The notes under the pieces are model-generated. The model was not told the origin of the DNA. It made no database searches and saw only the letters and a list, made by a program, of their open reading frames with translations. From Coriolopsis trogii (Eukaryota > Basidiomycota > Agaricomycetes > Polyporales > Polyporaceae), in contig JAHYIO010000006.1 in the NCBI GenBank assembly GCA_020543525.1, forward strand, positions 1,116,001 to 1,180,000: 64,000 nucleotides of DNA, written 5' to 3'. Shown here piece after piece: positions 35,111 to 47,349 of this stretch. A program made the translations under genes and the position numbers. How positions within the stretch are numbered: the first letter of the stretch is position 1; every line of letters begins with the position of its first letter.

Positions 35111-35662
35111 ACACAGTAGCGGAACGCGACAACTAGTAAAGTGAGCCAAGTACACGCTAAGCCTTCGGGGGACCATCGTGACACTTGTAAGCCGCACCCG
35201 ACACTGAACCAACCCCTGTAGCTCACGTTTCAACTCGCCAGGCCTCATATGCGCCTTTGCTAGTCGTGGCATTCCTCATTTCTGGCGACCATTCGAACAA
35301 ACATTGTTTGGCTACTGTGTCAGAACTCAATGTGACTGATAACACCCTGTCGGACCCATCTGAGAGGTATCTCTTCAGCACAGAATGCCCTTTTTTTAAA
35401 AGCACCCGACACAAACATTCCGGGACGTTCGTGGGGGTTTTAGTCATGCGGAGTGCTACATGTTCCCATGCACGACCTACTTCGGGAGCCGGAGTTGCTT
35501 TCTTCCTCGTCGGCTGACCGACCTTCGGCATCTCATACCCCCCAATCGCCAACAAAGTTTAACAATGCAGCTTCCAACGGGCCTGTGTAGCGGCATATAA
35601 GTACGGGCCTTCTCGTCCCTTCTCTGCGATGTCTACAAACTGATTTTTTTCGTTCGTCGATC
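35111..35662. other. Intergenic upstream of P450 gene 1
   Basis: About 550 bases that should carry the P450-1 promoter; a gcatataagta stretch at 35593-35603 is a candidate TATA box about 60 bases before the ATG. Nothing else recognised. Confidence 0.4.
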
Positions 35663-38127
35663 ATGACTGCGTCTTTATTACAGTGGATAGCCATCGGGGC
35701 GTGCTCGTGGTTCGTCTGGAGATACGTCAGGCCGATATTCGCCACATCTCCGCTGGACGCCATCCCCGGACCTGCGACTGGAACATTTCTCTATGGTGAG
35801 TCAGGAGCTGCACGTTGGATTCTGACGAGTGCTTGACAATCGTTCACAGGTAACCTCCTCCAGCTTCTCGACAGACGGGCTGCATGGGACTTCGTTGAGG
35901 ATCTGACGCGCTCCTATAGCGGGATCGCTAAACTTCACGGACCATTCGGCGTATGTCACTATGGCTAATCACCATGCAACACGCTCGCTTACTGCAACCC
36001 TCCACAGTCCCGTATGCTATATGTTTTTGACCCCACAGCCTTACACAACATTATCGTGAAGGATCAGTATATATTTGAGGAGGCTGCGTGGTTTGTCAAG
36101 TTCGTGGACGGCTTCCCTCCCGCTAGCGTCACCACTTACACATTGTACGCGAGTCAGGACAATACAGCTGTTGTTGGGACCAGGCTTGCTGGCAACGTTA
36201 GGTATGTGCCTGGTCGCCTTCTGTGTCCGGATACACTTCTCATGCACCCGTAGGCGAGCATCATCGCAAACAGCGCAAGATGCTGAATCCAGTCTTCTCA
36301 ATGGCACATATGCGCCGCATCGTCCCTATCTTCAACCGCGTCGGACATCAGGTATTGGTCCATAACCTCCTGTTCGCCAGTGTCCATGGATGCTGACCAG
36401 ACGCGAAGCTTCAAGACGCCGTCGAGAAATGCGTTCGTGGTCACCCTGAGCCGGTCGAAGTCGATATGCTCTCCTGGATGACACGCACAGCGCTGGAGCT
36501 CATAGGCCAGGCCGGGCTCGGATACTCCTTCGATCCCCTTATTTCCGACAAACCCGATGCCTTCGCTGCGGCAATCAAAGCGATCCAGTGAGCCGCATTG
36601 ACCACAAGTACGCGACCGTATCGCGTACTCATCGGACCTTTTCGTCTAGGCCGCTGCTGATGGAGACAGCGCTGCTTTGCCGTGTTGCGCCATACGTGCC
36701 CCAGTGGCTGCCTGCTTATTTGCGGCGACTCCTCGTTTGCATGATTCCTAGCGACAAGGTTCAAAGAATGGCATGGGTCGCCGGCGTTATGCACAAGCGT
36801 TCGGTGGAAATATTCGAAGAGAAGAAGCGTGCGCTGGAGAAGGGGGACGATCATGTAACGCGGCAGGTCGGCGAGGGCAACGATATCATGAGCATTCTGT
36901 GTGAGTGCTTGGCTCCACTGCTCAAGAGCGCAATACCACGCATTGACGGCGGAGGCACTACGCACTAGTGAAGGCCAATATGGCAGCTTGTGAAGAGGAT
37001 AAACTCCCGGAAGAAGAGCTCATTGGTCAGATGTCGTACGTGAACACCTTCTCCCTGCAGTGTGGTACCCCTAATCAACGACTTGCCTCAGAACATTCAT
37101 CATCGCAGCTATGGATACCACATCCAGCGCGCTCGCACAAACTCTTCAGCTCCTCGCGAAGCATCCGGACGTGCAGCAGAAGCTCCGCATGGAGATCTTG
37201 GATGCATTCGCAGCCAAAGAGGGAGAGGACCTCGACTATGATGCTCTGACCGCTCTTCCGTACCTCGATGCCGTCTGCAGGGAGACGTTGCACCTGTACG
37301 CCCACCATTCTTCAGCGTCGACGTATTCGTACTATACTGACGCTCGATTGCTGCATACAGCCATCCGCCTATCAGCCAGGCATTCCGCGAGTAAGTGGCA
37401 TCCGCGTCTTCCACAGACCGCCTTCTGCTCTCTCACTCAAACGCCATGTACACATACACAGAACTCGGCAGGATGTCGTCCTTCCCCTCTCCGAGCCCAT
37501 AACGGGCATCAACGGGTCCGAGATCCGCGAGATCCTGATACCGAAAGACACGACCGTCTTTGTCGGGATCCTCTCGTCCAATCGTAATAGGGCCGTCTGG
37601 GGAGACGATGCGGGGGAGTGGAAGCCGGAGCGTTGGCTCGCACCGTTGCCCGGTAGCGTCGCTGACGCGAAGATTCCTGGCATCTACTCCAACCTGTGAG
37701 TCCTCCCTTGTCTCGACAAGGGGGACCTAACTCACCCTTTCGATCGGACAGCATGACGTTCCTCGGTGGCGGTCGTGCATGCATGTATGTGACTTGTCTC
37801 GGAGTCCCCGCATGTCTCGTGCTGGAACATGCTGACAATCATCGACACTTGACTCGGATGCTCCGCAGCGGATTCAAATTCTCCCAGCTGGAAATGAGTG
37901 AGTGCATATAGTCACGTATTTACTACTTCTCCCCGTCGTTGACTCCGTGCTCCATCACAGAGGTCGTCCTTGCGTTGTTGCTGTCGAAGTTCACATTCGA
38001 CCTGTCCGACAAGCGCATCGTCTGGAACTTCACCGGCATCCGCTTCCCGGTCGTCGAGGGCCCGGAAGAGGCCAAGCCGGCGTTGCTTCTAAAGGTAGGG
38101 ATCTATAGGCCATATACTCCCGCCTGA
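35663..38127 (+). CDS. Cytochrome P450 gene 1 (K-helix ExxH)
   Basis: Class II microsomal P450, many exons split by short introns, about 520 aa. An N-terminal membrane anchor (LLQWIAIGACSWFVWRYV) is followed by the Pro-rich hinge DAIPGPATG. Core motifs are GEHHRKQRKMLNPVFS (C-helix region), the I-helix IIAAMDTTSSAL (oxygen-binding AxDTT), the PERW motif (EWKPERWLAPLP), and the heme loop FLGGGRACIGFKF with the Cys ligand. The heme signature is split by an intron after the codon following Cys, as in the other three P450s here. The K-helix reads DAVCRETLHL: the near-invariant Arg of ExxR is His (codon CAC). Otherwise frame and splice sites look intact. Substrate unknown; the CYP family is not assigned by me. 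Confidence 0.88.
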
Positions 38128-38751
38128 GTGGATGTCCAGACGGACGAACAACAGTAATACTACTTTCAGTATGTGCGCCGCATGAGATGTGCAATATACG
38201 ATCCTTGCAGTTGCGTACATGATTTCCTAACAATGACCGTGAGGACGTATCCATATAGACAACTGTGCGCAGTCACCAAAGCCCACAAGGGTACAGTTAA
38301 ATCACAACAAAATGTTGCGCCTGTCGCAGCATTCAGTGATCACAACTCCAAGGCCTTTGCGACTTTCGAATGCCCCGCACACCGTTGAGGCACGGTCTTG
38401 TCTGCCGTCGCCGTCGGATCTGCGCTGACTTTGGTGCAGATCCACGTCAAGCATACATGTTCACCGGCTGTACGGCCGATGGGACACCGTCAGTGGGTTG
38501 CAAGAATCACGATCAAGTGCGGACGCACTGCCTGGTATGGTGGCCTTTCCTCCCTTTGCATGATACATCTCTGCTCTCAGAGAGCCTGTACGTTCATTTT
38601 GGTGCGGTGAGTCGTAGTACCAAGTCGCACTCCGTACTATCGCTGACCCTTAATGTGGCTCCAGGCTGATCCCCAGGTGTTCCGTCGGTAATCAAATCAA
38701 ACCGGAGATCCTGCATGAGCGAGTAAGTACCGTAGATTGGACACTTCAACT
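38128..38751. other. Intergenic between convergent genes
   Basis: About 620 bases between the P450-1 stop and the BTB gene stop. No gene or repeat recognised. Confidence 0.4.
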
Positions 38752-39785
38752 TCAACTGCCTGGTGATCCACAACGTGATAAGGTAGGTATACGCTTAATA
38801 CCCCGTTCAAGCTCTTCCCGCCACCAATTCAGCGATCCTTGACACCCCGTCTCGCGCGCCGTCTTGTTGAACAGGCTCCAAGAGCACTGCTTAGCCTGCT
38901 CGTCAAGACCAGCGAATAACTTGCCGAGGTAGCGCAGGTTTGCCAAACCCCCATTGCTGGCGCATAGCCTTCCTTCCATGTTGTACGCGATATCTCTCCA
39001 CACGGGACAGTTGTATTTGTCGCGTCCATGGCCGTTCGTGCGGATCTCCCTCTGCGTTTCACGTAGGAGCTGCAGCCACTCGTCGTTGTAAATTGCCTGA
39101 AATTGGCATTTTGGGCTAGTCAGCGTTGGCGTTGCGGACTCGTGAATCGAGATTTGAAGCATACCCAAGCAATGAACAAGCTGGGAGAACACGGGGCGGA
39201 AAGGATGCTACTGACGGGTAAACCAATGGTCAGCGGCGCGACGAGGTCAAGCAGTTCTGTATAGCCGTGTCGATGCGCATAGGACAACGCCTCGAGCGGA
39301 TGCTCCTTGAACTTCATCCTGATCGTGTCCATGAAGCGAAGTGCAAGAAGCAGAATAGAGAAGGACTTACTTTATACGAATGTAGCAAATGCTCATTGCA
39401 GGAGCCACGTGGTACTTCTCCGCGGCTTCCGCGAGGTCGTAGAGGACACGGAAGTTGACGTCCTCAAGGACGGGATGACGACCGGGGTAAACGTATGGAA
39501 ACAGTATCTCGAGAATTGTGCTGTGTTCCGTGAGTTGTACGATGTCGCCGGGAGGGGAAGCGAAGTCCTCTGAATGCGCCAAGGGTCCATCGGTGATCGC
39601 AGTCAGGTTCGCGCGGTTGACGTTGAACAAGACGTGGTCGCTGGACCGGAATGTGACTGTATCGCCATCGGTGACGGAAACTGAAGTCGAACAGATACGT
39701 ATCAGCGTACTAGTGCGTGGTATTGGTACGAGAAGACGCGACGAACACCTCTTTGACTGGCGTGGCGCGCGAAGCGCCATAACTG
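38752..39785 (-). CDS. BTB/POZ-domain protein (5' end uncertain)
   Basis: Agaricomycete BTB protein, likely a protein-interaction or Cullin-3 adaptor type. Exons: ...ASRATPVKEVFVASS | LSVTDGDTVTFRSSDHVLFNVNRANLTA...LTEHSTILEILFPYVYPGRHPVLEDVNFRVLYDLAEAAEKYHVAPAM | KMKFKEHPLEALSYAHRHGY... | AIYNDEWLQLLRETQREI...KQCSWSLFNKT then TGA at 38754-38752. The motifs DVTFRSSDxVLFxVxRANL, FxYVYP and LAEAAEKYxV are the usual BTB core of this fungal expansion. The first exon has no ATG in frame that I trust, so the start is approximate and an upstream exon is likely. One junction near 39190 does not keep the frame in my reading, so either an exon is mis-set or the gene is slightly damaged. Confidence 0.7.
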
Positions 39786-40367
39786 TAGGACGCGGTCCCG
39801 GTCTGTCGGTGGAAGTTCTGAGGGCCGGGCTGTCTCGTGTGACCACTGCACAAGTCCACGGTCCTCCACCTTGACACGACCTGCCTCTCGCGCTGCGAGA
39901 TGCGACAGTGACGACAGATGTTGAGGGAGACAATGACCGATTGGGCCCGGTTACGTACTACACATTCGCGTATACGACGCTTATTCGCACTAAACACCTT
40001 GCCGCGTCAGCTGAGTCTAGACACTCATAAATTGCATAACGGTACAGATGCTATAACTGTTTCAGCTTCGCATAACCTACGCTCTACGCCTCGACATGGG
40101 GTTATGGGGTCATGCGTGCCGTGCGATTCAAATCTTCGGCAATGGAGACCCTCTTGCCCATGAATGGCGCCCGTTCGAAGTCTGTGGAGGGTTTGGGGGC
40201 TGACTATCTCCCCTTTGTGGCCCTCGTGCTTGTAAAATCTCACAAATGACCACCTCGAGAAGTCTTCTGTGATATACGTAAACTGTCAATCTGACGCGAA
40301 ACTGTCAGCGTACACACCATTCGAATGCATGTTGATGAACCATGATTCAGGAATGTCCTTTTCCTGG
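39786..40367. other. Intergenic
   Basis: About 580 bases with no recognised gene; the possible missing 5' part of the BTB gene would lie at its left end. Confidence 0.35.
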
Positions 40368-42794
40368 TCACTGACCAGGCCTATAGTTTCCTATCCGGAT
40401 CGGTAGAGATGCCTTGTTACTCTTGCCATCGCCCGTTGTAGGGAAAAGAACACCAGCGTGGTTCCAATATACCGGTGTGTCGCTCGGAGAGAAGGTGAAC
40501 TTCATGAGGAGAAGGCACAACATCACCTCTAGTGCACATGCCATTCTGCGTCAGTATGCTATTCATCAACCGACTGAGAGTAAACAGATCGCTCACTCAT
40601 CTCCAGCTGAGCAAACTTGAAGCCGCTGCGAACACGCCATGGGGTCAGTGTCGTAACGCATCGCGATGATAGTGTGAGCTTCCGTACATGCATGCGCGAC
40701 TGCCGCCGATGAACGTCATCCTACCAAGCCCAGTTCAGCAAACCGACGCCACAGATTTCAACGCGTCGTGAGATGAACGCACAGATGAGAGTATATACCA
40801 GGGATCTTCGCCTCCAGGATGGTCTGAGGGAGAGGAGAAAGCCAGCGCTCGGGCTTCCATTCCGATGCGTCCTCGCCCCAGAGGGCCTTGTCGCGATTCG
40901 CTGAGATGATGCCCACGACTACAGTGGTGTCCTTCGGGACTTGGATAGAGTGCATGATGGTGCCGTCTGTTCCTGTGATGGGGCGGGAGAGGGGTAGGAC
41001 GATGTCTGCTCGAGTTCTGCGCGCATACAGTCAATGAAAACCATGTGGGCGAGTATGAACGTGGCTTACTCTCGATGGACAACGCTTACTGTCGGGTGTC
41101 TATCGCGTGCGCAGTCAGTATGTAACTTGGGCATGAGGCAATGTGCGCATACAGTCGCAAGGTCTCCCGACACACTGCATCTAGGTACGGGAGCGAGGTC
41201 ACGACATCGTAGTCGAGCTCCGCGTCCTCGTGGATATTGTCAATGATCTCGCGACGCAGCTTTTCTTGGACGTCGGTGCGCACCGCGAGCAAAGAAAGCG
41301 TCTTCGACAGTGCGCTAGAAGTAGTGTCCGTGCCGGCAAAGACGATGGTCCTATGAGCACGCTGTCAATCGATCGGACGTTCAACGTGCGAGGAAGCGCG
41401 GACGTACGACATTTGTGCCACGATTTCTTCTTCAGGCAGCTTATCTCCTTCTTCCGCGACTGTGTTCGCGCGTACTGTGAAGTATCAATACTTAGAAGCT
41501 GCCAAGAATGAAGCGAGAGGAAGAGCTCACGCAGCACGCTCATGAGGTCCTTACCCTCCACCATATCCTGCGCCAGCGTCTCGTTGTCCTTGGAGAGAGC
41601 ACGCTTCTTGGTCTTGTATACTTCCAAGCATCGACCATGGATGACGTCGAAGATCCATCTCAGTCTCTGAACGGCCTTGCTCGGGATGTGCTCGACCACT
41701 TTGCGACGAAAGCTGGTGGTGCCTATCTCGCAAAAGTACGGAATCAGACGTCGAATCATCGGAGCCTCTACCATAGTCGGTCTATAATCACACTATGAGC
41801 ATGCCAGAACGTCTATCAAGAAAGAAAACGTACTCGAAAGACTTGACTGCGAGGGCGAACTCGTCAGGATCGTCCGAGATGAGGCTGTCGAACGAGCATC
41901 CGAGCCCTGCTTGACCGACGAGTTCGAGTGCAGCCCGGCCCATCCACGAGAGGATATCTATCTCTACAGGGCCTGAGGTTCCGTTGACACGTACTGCAAT
42001 GGCATGTTGTAGCTGATGGGTAGATAGGGACGTTGTGAGTGATGACCCCGTGCGCTATTGTTCCCTGCCATTCGCTTACCCGTCGTCCGACACCCGCGAA
42101 GATGGGGACGATCTGCCGTATATGCACTGTGGAGAAGACGGGATTGAGGAGCTTGCGCTGCTTTCTATGGTGATCGCCTCCGTACCAACTGGATTAGCAT
42201 ATCGGAGCGAATGATGATCGAAACACAGTCACCTAGGGTTGCGAGCAGGCCGGGACCGAAGAACGCGCGATTCGCTCTAATATTCCGAGAACGTGAGCAC
42301 GGCATCCGATACACATAGCTCATGAGAGAAAGCGTACTTGATGAACCACGTTGCCTCTTCGTAGATATGCTGCTCCTTCACCATGACGTGATGCATAGCC
42401 GTAGGGTCGAATACATAAATCATGCGATTCTGGTTCCCAAAGCAACAGCATGAATACAAAGATATCTCCCGGATCTCAGGGGCGAGAGTAGACATACGCC
42501 AAGAGGGCCGTATAACTTCGCGACTCCAGGGTATGCATCTGTAAGATGTTGAAGGAACTCAGTCGCTTCGGTTCCCATCGTCTGCTTCAGGTTTCCTGAT
42601 CCGGACATACCAGCGCATACCGTCAGTGCTCAGTGTCGAATACATCATAGATCTCCCTACTCACCATACAGAAGGGAGCCCGCGGGAGGACCGGGTACAT
42701 TGTCCAAGGTCGACTTGATTGGGATTGTGCGGAAGTACTTCCACAGCAACCACACTATCAAGCTGACCAGGGTCGCATCCTGCATGGATATCAT
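40368..42794 (-). CDS. Cytochrome P450 gene 2
   Basis: Class II microsomal P450 on the minus strand. ATG at 42794 (MISMQDATLVSLIVWLLWKYF, membrane anchor) is followed by DNVPGPPAGS. Later motifs are RMIYVFDPTAMHHV, FFGPGLLATLG, GEHHRKQRKLLNPVFS, I-helix FAGTDTTSSAL, K-helix DAVCRETLRL with the normal Arg, WKPERWLSPLP, and the heme loop FIGGSRACIGFKF, again split by an intron after Cys-x. The final exon reads VMLCLLLMKFTF...WNHAGVLFP and ends SLPIRIGNYRPGQ then TGA at 40370-40368. Very close in layout to P450 gene 1. The stop codon sits inside a 17-base palindrome. No break was seen. Substrate unknown. Confidence 0.87.
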
Positions 42795-43670
42795 GTCGAA
42801 AATGGTAGTGTGTGTTGAATTCCCAATGACAATGAGTATGCGCAAAAGAAGCCTAAAGAGGGGAAAGACGGAAAAGCGTACGACGATGGAGGCTCATGGG
42901 GTCTTCAGGCGTCCGGCTTCGCTGTCGAAGAAGTCGGAAGGGAAGACAGTCCTGTACTCACGGTGCGAATCGAGCATCGCTTCACGTGGCTCTGAGATGC
43001 AATCCGGAGAAGGGCTCCATCTCGCTCGAAACCACGTTAGGGTGCACTGTCCCTGAGTTGCAGCATACGGTCAAACCTCACAACGTTTGTGAGACGATGG
43101 TGATGAAGTATCGACGGGAAGGTGAGCGCTAGCGCTTGCAAGGCCTTGCAAACGCTAGCGCTCAACACACGTGGCCTCCATCAGCTCCGGGCCGGCGACT
43201 TTGACTGAGCGAGGTTGGCTTCATCGCGTCCTCGTCCTCGCTCTTGCTAGCAAACTCCTTCCTCTGATTGAACATAAAAACACCCCACTCATAGTCTGGT
43301 CTTAATGTCTTAACCGAGTTTCACGGCCCTGGGCCTTGCGATGTTGACAAACCTTCGTGACCTCCTTTGACCCTGTGAGTCTCCCCAGACTTTCTCCTCA
43401 CTCGCGCAGCTTTCGGATCAAGAGAGACATAAGCCGCTAACGTCGAGCGAGTGGGTGACTGTGGATCGAAAACAGTCGCCAATTGCCAAGGCTCCTCCCA
43501 GCGCGTACCCTCTCCAGAGCCCCCATGACGTCAGGGCCTGCATATAAGTTCCCCCTTCCCCCTCCTCAACGTCCACTACTGCTCCCCTTCTCGCTCTTAC
43601 ATCCATTCCACGTGCTTTCGGCTCATCTATACACACCTCAATCTTACCTGCAAGCCCAAACCACCACAAC
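42795..43670. other. Divergent promoter region with a palindrome
   Basis: About 880 bases between the minus-strand P450 gene 2 and the plus-strand 77-aa gene. It holds the 40-base palindrome listed separately and a gcatataag TATA-like box near 43538 before the small gene. Confidence 0.5.
43124..43163. repeat. 40-base near-perfect palindrome
   Basis: Two 20-base arms meet with no spacer: gagcgctagcgcttgcaagg then its complement with one mismatch. Could form a cruciform or be a dimeric protein-binding site in the divergent promoter region. Confidence 0.85.
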
Positions 43671-44037
43671 ATGCAGGCGAACCCAGTTCACACCCGTGGC
43701 TCCGGCCGTACTATGGTGCGTATTACTCTCCCTCTTTTCTACACGCGTAATAGGACTGTAGACTCACCGAATGTTCACTTGACAGGCTATTGCTGCCGTT
43801 GCAGGCTGCGTCGGAACCCTGGGATACATGTACGTCGCGGGCAAACAGACGAAGCGGGAAGAGGGCCCCGCATCCATGTACCGTACGTTTCAATGTCATC
43901 CCATGTTTGCTGTATATCGGTATTGACCACCGCACGTTTATCCAGAATCGACCAAGCGCGACGATATCAACTCGAACGAGGCGCGCACGAACTCTGCGGA
44001 CGTCCGGGGAATCGTTCAGGGTGAACGCAAACCGTGA
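43671..44037 (+). CDS. Small membrane protein, 77 aa
   Basis: Exons 43671-43715, 43786-43882 and 43946-44037 total 234 bases (78 codons with stop); every phase matches. The N-terminus is short and basic (MQANPVHTRGSGRTM). One hydrophobic helix (AIAAVAGCVGTLGYMYVA) comes next, then a hydrophilic tail (GKQTKREEGPAS, then SNEARTNSADVRGIVQGERKP). The layout of short basic leader, single helix and polar tail is common among small mitochondrial inner-membrane proteins, but the location is a guess. Reasons to trust it: conserved-looking splice sites, C/G-ending codons, and a TATA-like box (gcatataag near 43538) with pyrimidine-rich leader upstream. No family recognised. Confidence 0.65.
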
Positions 44038-44672
44038 AGGACCCCTGCAGGACCCCGTCGAGTGCTTGTTTTGAGTATGTGCACGATTTAGCGTGCCATG
44101 AAAGAGAAATGGACTCGCTGTGAGCATTTGTATGAGTTACTGTATTATATCTACACCTATTCTGCTCTCGCACAAGCCCATAATGTTTGATGCGAAGAGC
44201 GGATTGGCAAGGACACCACGAGCGAATCATCACCGAAGATGTGATGTGATAGCCCGACGTCATTTCCCGCAACGTCATACCATGCAAACTGACAGACCAG
44301 AGCCACCAACTTCAGCCGCTCGCGTACTGCATGCATCCCCCGTCTCGATGGCCCGAGCCGCGCAGTGGTGTCGCTCCGCACTGATCGCTCACGATGCAGC
44401 GTCGTTCGACTGGGTCCGGAGATGATTCAACTTCAATCATTCATCCACACTCATTGTGATCACGCTCGAACCATATGCCACCAGATGGGAAAAGGACAGC
44501 CTGGATGCAAGCATTCGCATTGCTACTGAAGGGAGAACAAAACCTTGACAACAGCAGAGACATGGTCACGGCGAGGAGATGTAGGTGGGGATTCTGAGAG
44601 TGAGTGCTTCGACACGGGGTCTCGGATATAGGTATAGTGAGTGCGCCGGGTAGTACTCTACGATGTTCGAAT
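44038..44672. other. Intergenic between convergent genes
   Basis: About 630 bases, no gene recognised. The long minus-strand open frame running through here is read-through past the true last exon of the next gene. Confidence 0.4.
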
Positions 44673-46382
44673 CTAGTCAGCAATTCCTTCTTCCTCATCG
44701 ATTTCGTCCATGCGGTCAGCTTCAGCTTCAGCGTCCACGTCATCGTCGTTCTGTGGGCGCGAACAATATAGAATTGTGAGTGTGACTGTACCACCACTGG
44801 CAGACGCGGTCGACCGCCGAGCGGCCCTGGGGCGACAAAGAAACTTAAGCTCACCTGTACTGCGTCAGCCAACTCGCCGTCCGTGACGCAAACGACGGAC
44901 CCATCTGAGCGCTGCAAAAAAGACAGAGGGGTCAGAATGAAGAAGGAGAGATATATCGCAATCCCCGAGAAGGACGAAAGTGACGACCATACCTCCCAGA
45001 TCGGGTCGAGTACTTGATAGGCAAGGTCAGTCCCACAAAGGTCGAGTTGGCCCTTCAGTCGCGCCGCATCCTCCAGCTCCCATTCCCTCCGCGCTCGCGC
45101 GTAGGCCTCCCATTCTCGCAGCTGTCGCGCACACGCCTCCTCCCATTCGATCCGTCGCCTCCTCTCCTCCGCCTCCTCTCGCTTCCTCTCCTCCTCCCGT
45201 CTCTTCCGGGCCTCCTCGCGCTGTCTCTGCTTTTCTCGGAGGCGTGCCTGCCGCGCCCGTTCCCGGTTGCGATAGCCTTCCTCGTACTCGGCCCACTCGC
45301 GGTCGGCGGCTGCCCGCTGCTCGGGGGTGCCATCGTTGGGGAACGCGGGGCTGCGCCTCCTCATAGGCTCCGGCATATCGTCAGGGTCGTAACTTGACGG
45401 CGCGCTGCACAGTACGGGCTCACTACGGATCATGACTGGCATGTGGAAGAGTCCATGGCCCACCTGGGAAGGGGGGCACGGAGGCGGCCTGGAACGCCTG
45501 ATGCGCAGGCCACGGAGCCCTCGCATTGCGTAGAAGTTCAGGAAGATGCAATGGCCGTACTCGTAGTCTCCCGGTTCCCCGTGGTCGGCTGGAGACGGAG
45601 AAGTACGGGGCGAGGGCGGCGGCGCCGAGGATAGGGCGCGTTCGTAATGCGGAGAGGAGGTCGAGAGGCCGTTCGTCAGGCTCAGGTTGCCGGACACGAC
45701 GGGATTCGAGACGCCCGCACTGGCAGTGAACTTCGAGTCGGAGGAGGTCCAAGCGGTTGCGGTCCACGCGCCGGCGGTCTTGGTGTGTCCCGAGACGAAG
45801 ACCAAGTCGCGCTCCCCGAGGTCCAGTTTGCGCTTCTCGCAAGCGAAAGCGAGCCACTTCTCGCGGTGGTCGCATACATAGTCCTTGATGGCCCGGTCGC
45901 AGTCGAGGAAGGTCTTGTGGGCAGACGCTGTGAGCGTGAGGGACGCCCCCGACTTCTTGTGGGACTCCGAATTCAGGCCCACAGATCCCGATATGCTTGA
46001 CACACTATTTTGCGCTGGGTTTAGGCATGCGAGCGACCAGCAATCACACAACTACTCACCCCGCTTTCGCTGAGATGTCCACCTCAACATTCCTCGTGTA
46101 CTGACTATCGAGCGTCATGTTGATCACGTTTTTGCAGTGTATGATTGCGGATGTGGTAGGAAGTTCAAATGGCTTGTAGCCCTGGGGAACCCCATCTTCG
46201 TTCACGGGGCTACCAACGGGCTTGAGGCAATTGAAGAGAAAACAGAATTTGCCGCCTCGGAGATACCCAATGTCGCCTAGGCGAACTTCTCCGAATTTCT
46301 CGTCGGCCTCAGGGAACCAGAGAGGATACCCGAGCTTGAGAGGCAGTAACTCTTTGGCGTAGATATCCCAGGGGGTTGACAT
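44673..46382 (-). CDS. Agaricomycete protein of unknown function, member 1 (with R/E coiled-coil insert)
   Basis: Exon 1 (ATG at 46382) has YAKELLPLKLGYPLWFPE, GEVRLGDIGYLRGGKFCFLFN. Exon 2 has SGASLTLTASAHKTFLDC, DLVFVSGHTKTAGAWTATAW, YEYGHCIFLNFYAMRGLRGLRIRRSR, then a stretch of about 90 residues that is almost all Arg/Glu/Lys/Ala (YRNRERARQARLREKQRQRE and on) and reads as a long charged helix or coiled coil, then DLAYQVLDPIWE. Two short exons follow (RSDGSVVCVTDGELADAVQ, then an acidic tail DAEAEADRMDEIDEEEG) before TAG at 44675-44673. No signal peptide or membrane helix. The LGDIGYL..FLFN and FVSGxTKTxxW motifs recur in Agaricomycete proteins I have seen only as hypothetical. Member 2 lies 4 kb away on the same strand. 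Confidence 0.75.
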
Positions 46383-47349
46383 GATGAAGAGCGAGGATGA
46401 GTCCTGGGCACAAGTAGTCGGTCAAGTTAAGTTTTATACCGGGGACAACGTCAGTGAGGCAACGACTAGGCGTATAGTTCGTGGAAGGTGCGTGGAAGGT
46501 GCATGGAGGGCACCAGGAAGCAACAAGAGCCCCTCCTGGAACATCACACTTTACATCCTCCAATGAGAGAGCTTCTTCAGCCAGTGATCAATGACAACAT
46601 GTGTAGTCCGCTAGTAAACGTGTAGCGATGATCACACATATGAAGAAACCGCCAACGTCGACAAAGAGTGAGGTCCATAGAGGGATGCGCCCTGCACCAA
46701 CTTTATTGCCGTATGACCGTGGTGGTAGAGCGGCCGCATGTACGAAGACGGAGGACGGATGTATTATCTACACTCGGCAGCGGCTGTAAGATGGCTATGG
46801 TGAACAACGAGGCTGTCGATGATCCACCTTCCAATACAAGCCCGGAGTACTTCCTGTGGCGATTTGTCATGGACGTCAGCGTGCTGAGTGAAGGGGCATG
46901 GCGTGGAGGAGAGCGAGTTCGAGATTTTGACACCGCTGCAAACATCAGCGTAGTCAGGACGTTGCAATCAGACTGTAATGTGTTCACCGCCATTGGGAAA
47001 GTGGACGCACACATCCTGCCCGAATACGTCCTTTCCGCTGAGCCTGTCTTCATGTCGTATGTGCTCATGATAGGGAGGTCAAAATACACGGCTCCAGTGA
47101 TACTGCGAACAGGATCAACGCACCCAAGATACCCATGACGTCCAGGACCATCCTCCTCCCCCACTAGGGTAAACGTAGGAGGCGGTCGGCGAGCGGATTG
47201 AGTCGCAGGAACGGTGCTGCAGAGGCGAGTGTAGTGGAGTACGGAGAGTCCCCTCCACAAGCGAGCGAGCTTGGCCAGCTATGGCGCGGAGAGGGTGAAG
47301 AGGATGATTGAGTCGTTTCGTATCGCACAAGATGAAGGACGTTCCCGAC
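46383..47349. other. Intergenic
   Basis: About 970 bases, upstream region of member 1 plus unknown sequence. Open frames on both strands at 46668-47260 overlap each other and show no domain. Confidence 0.35.

Noticed and set aside
44441..44672. C-terminal part of the 536-codon minus-strand open frame
   Set aside because: Read-through of introns; the true gene leaves this frame at the GAG|gtatgg donor and ends at 44673 with an acidic tail, as in its paralogue.
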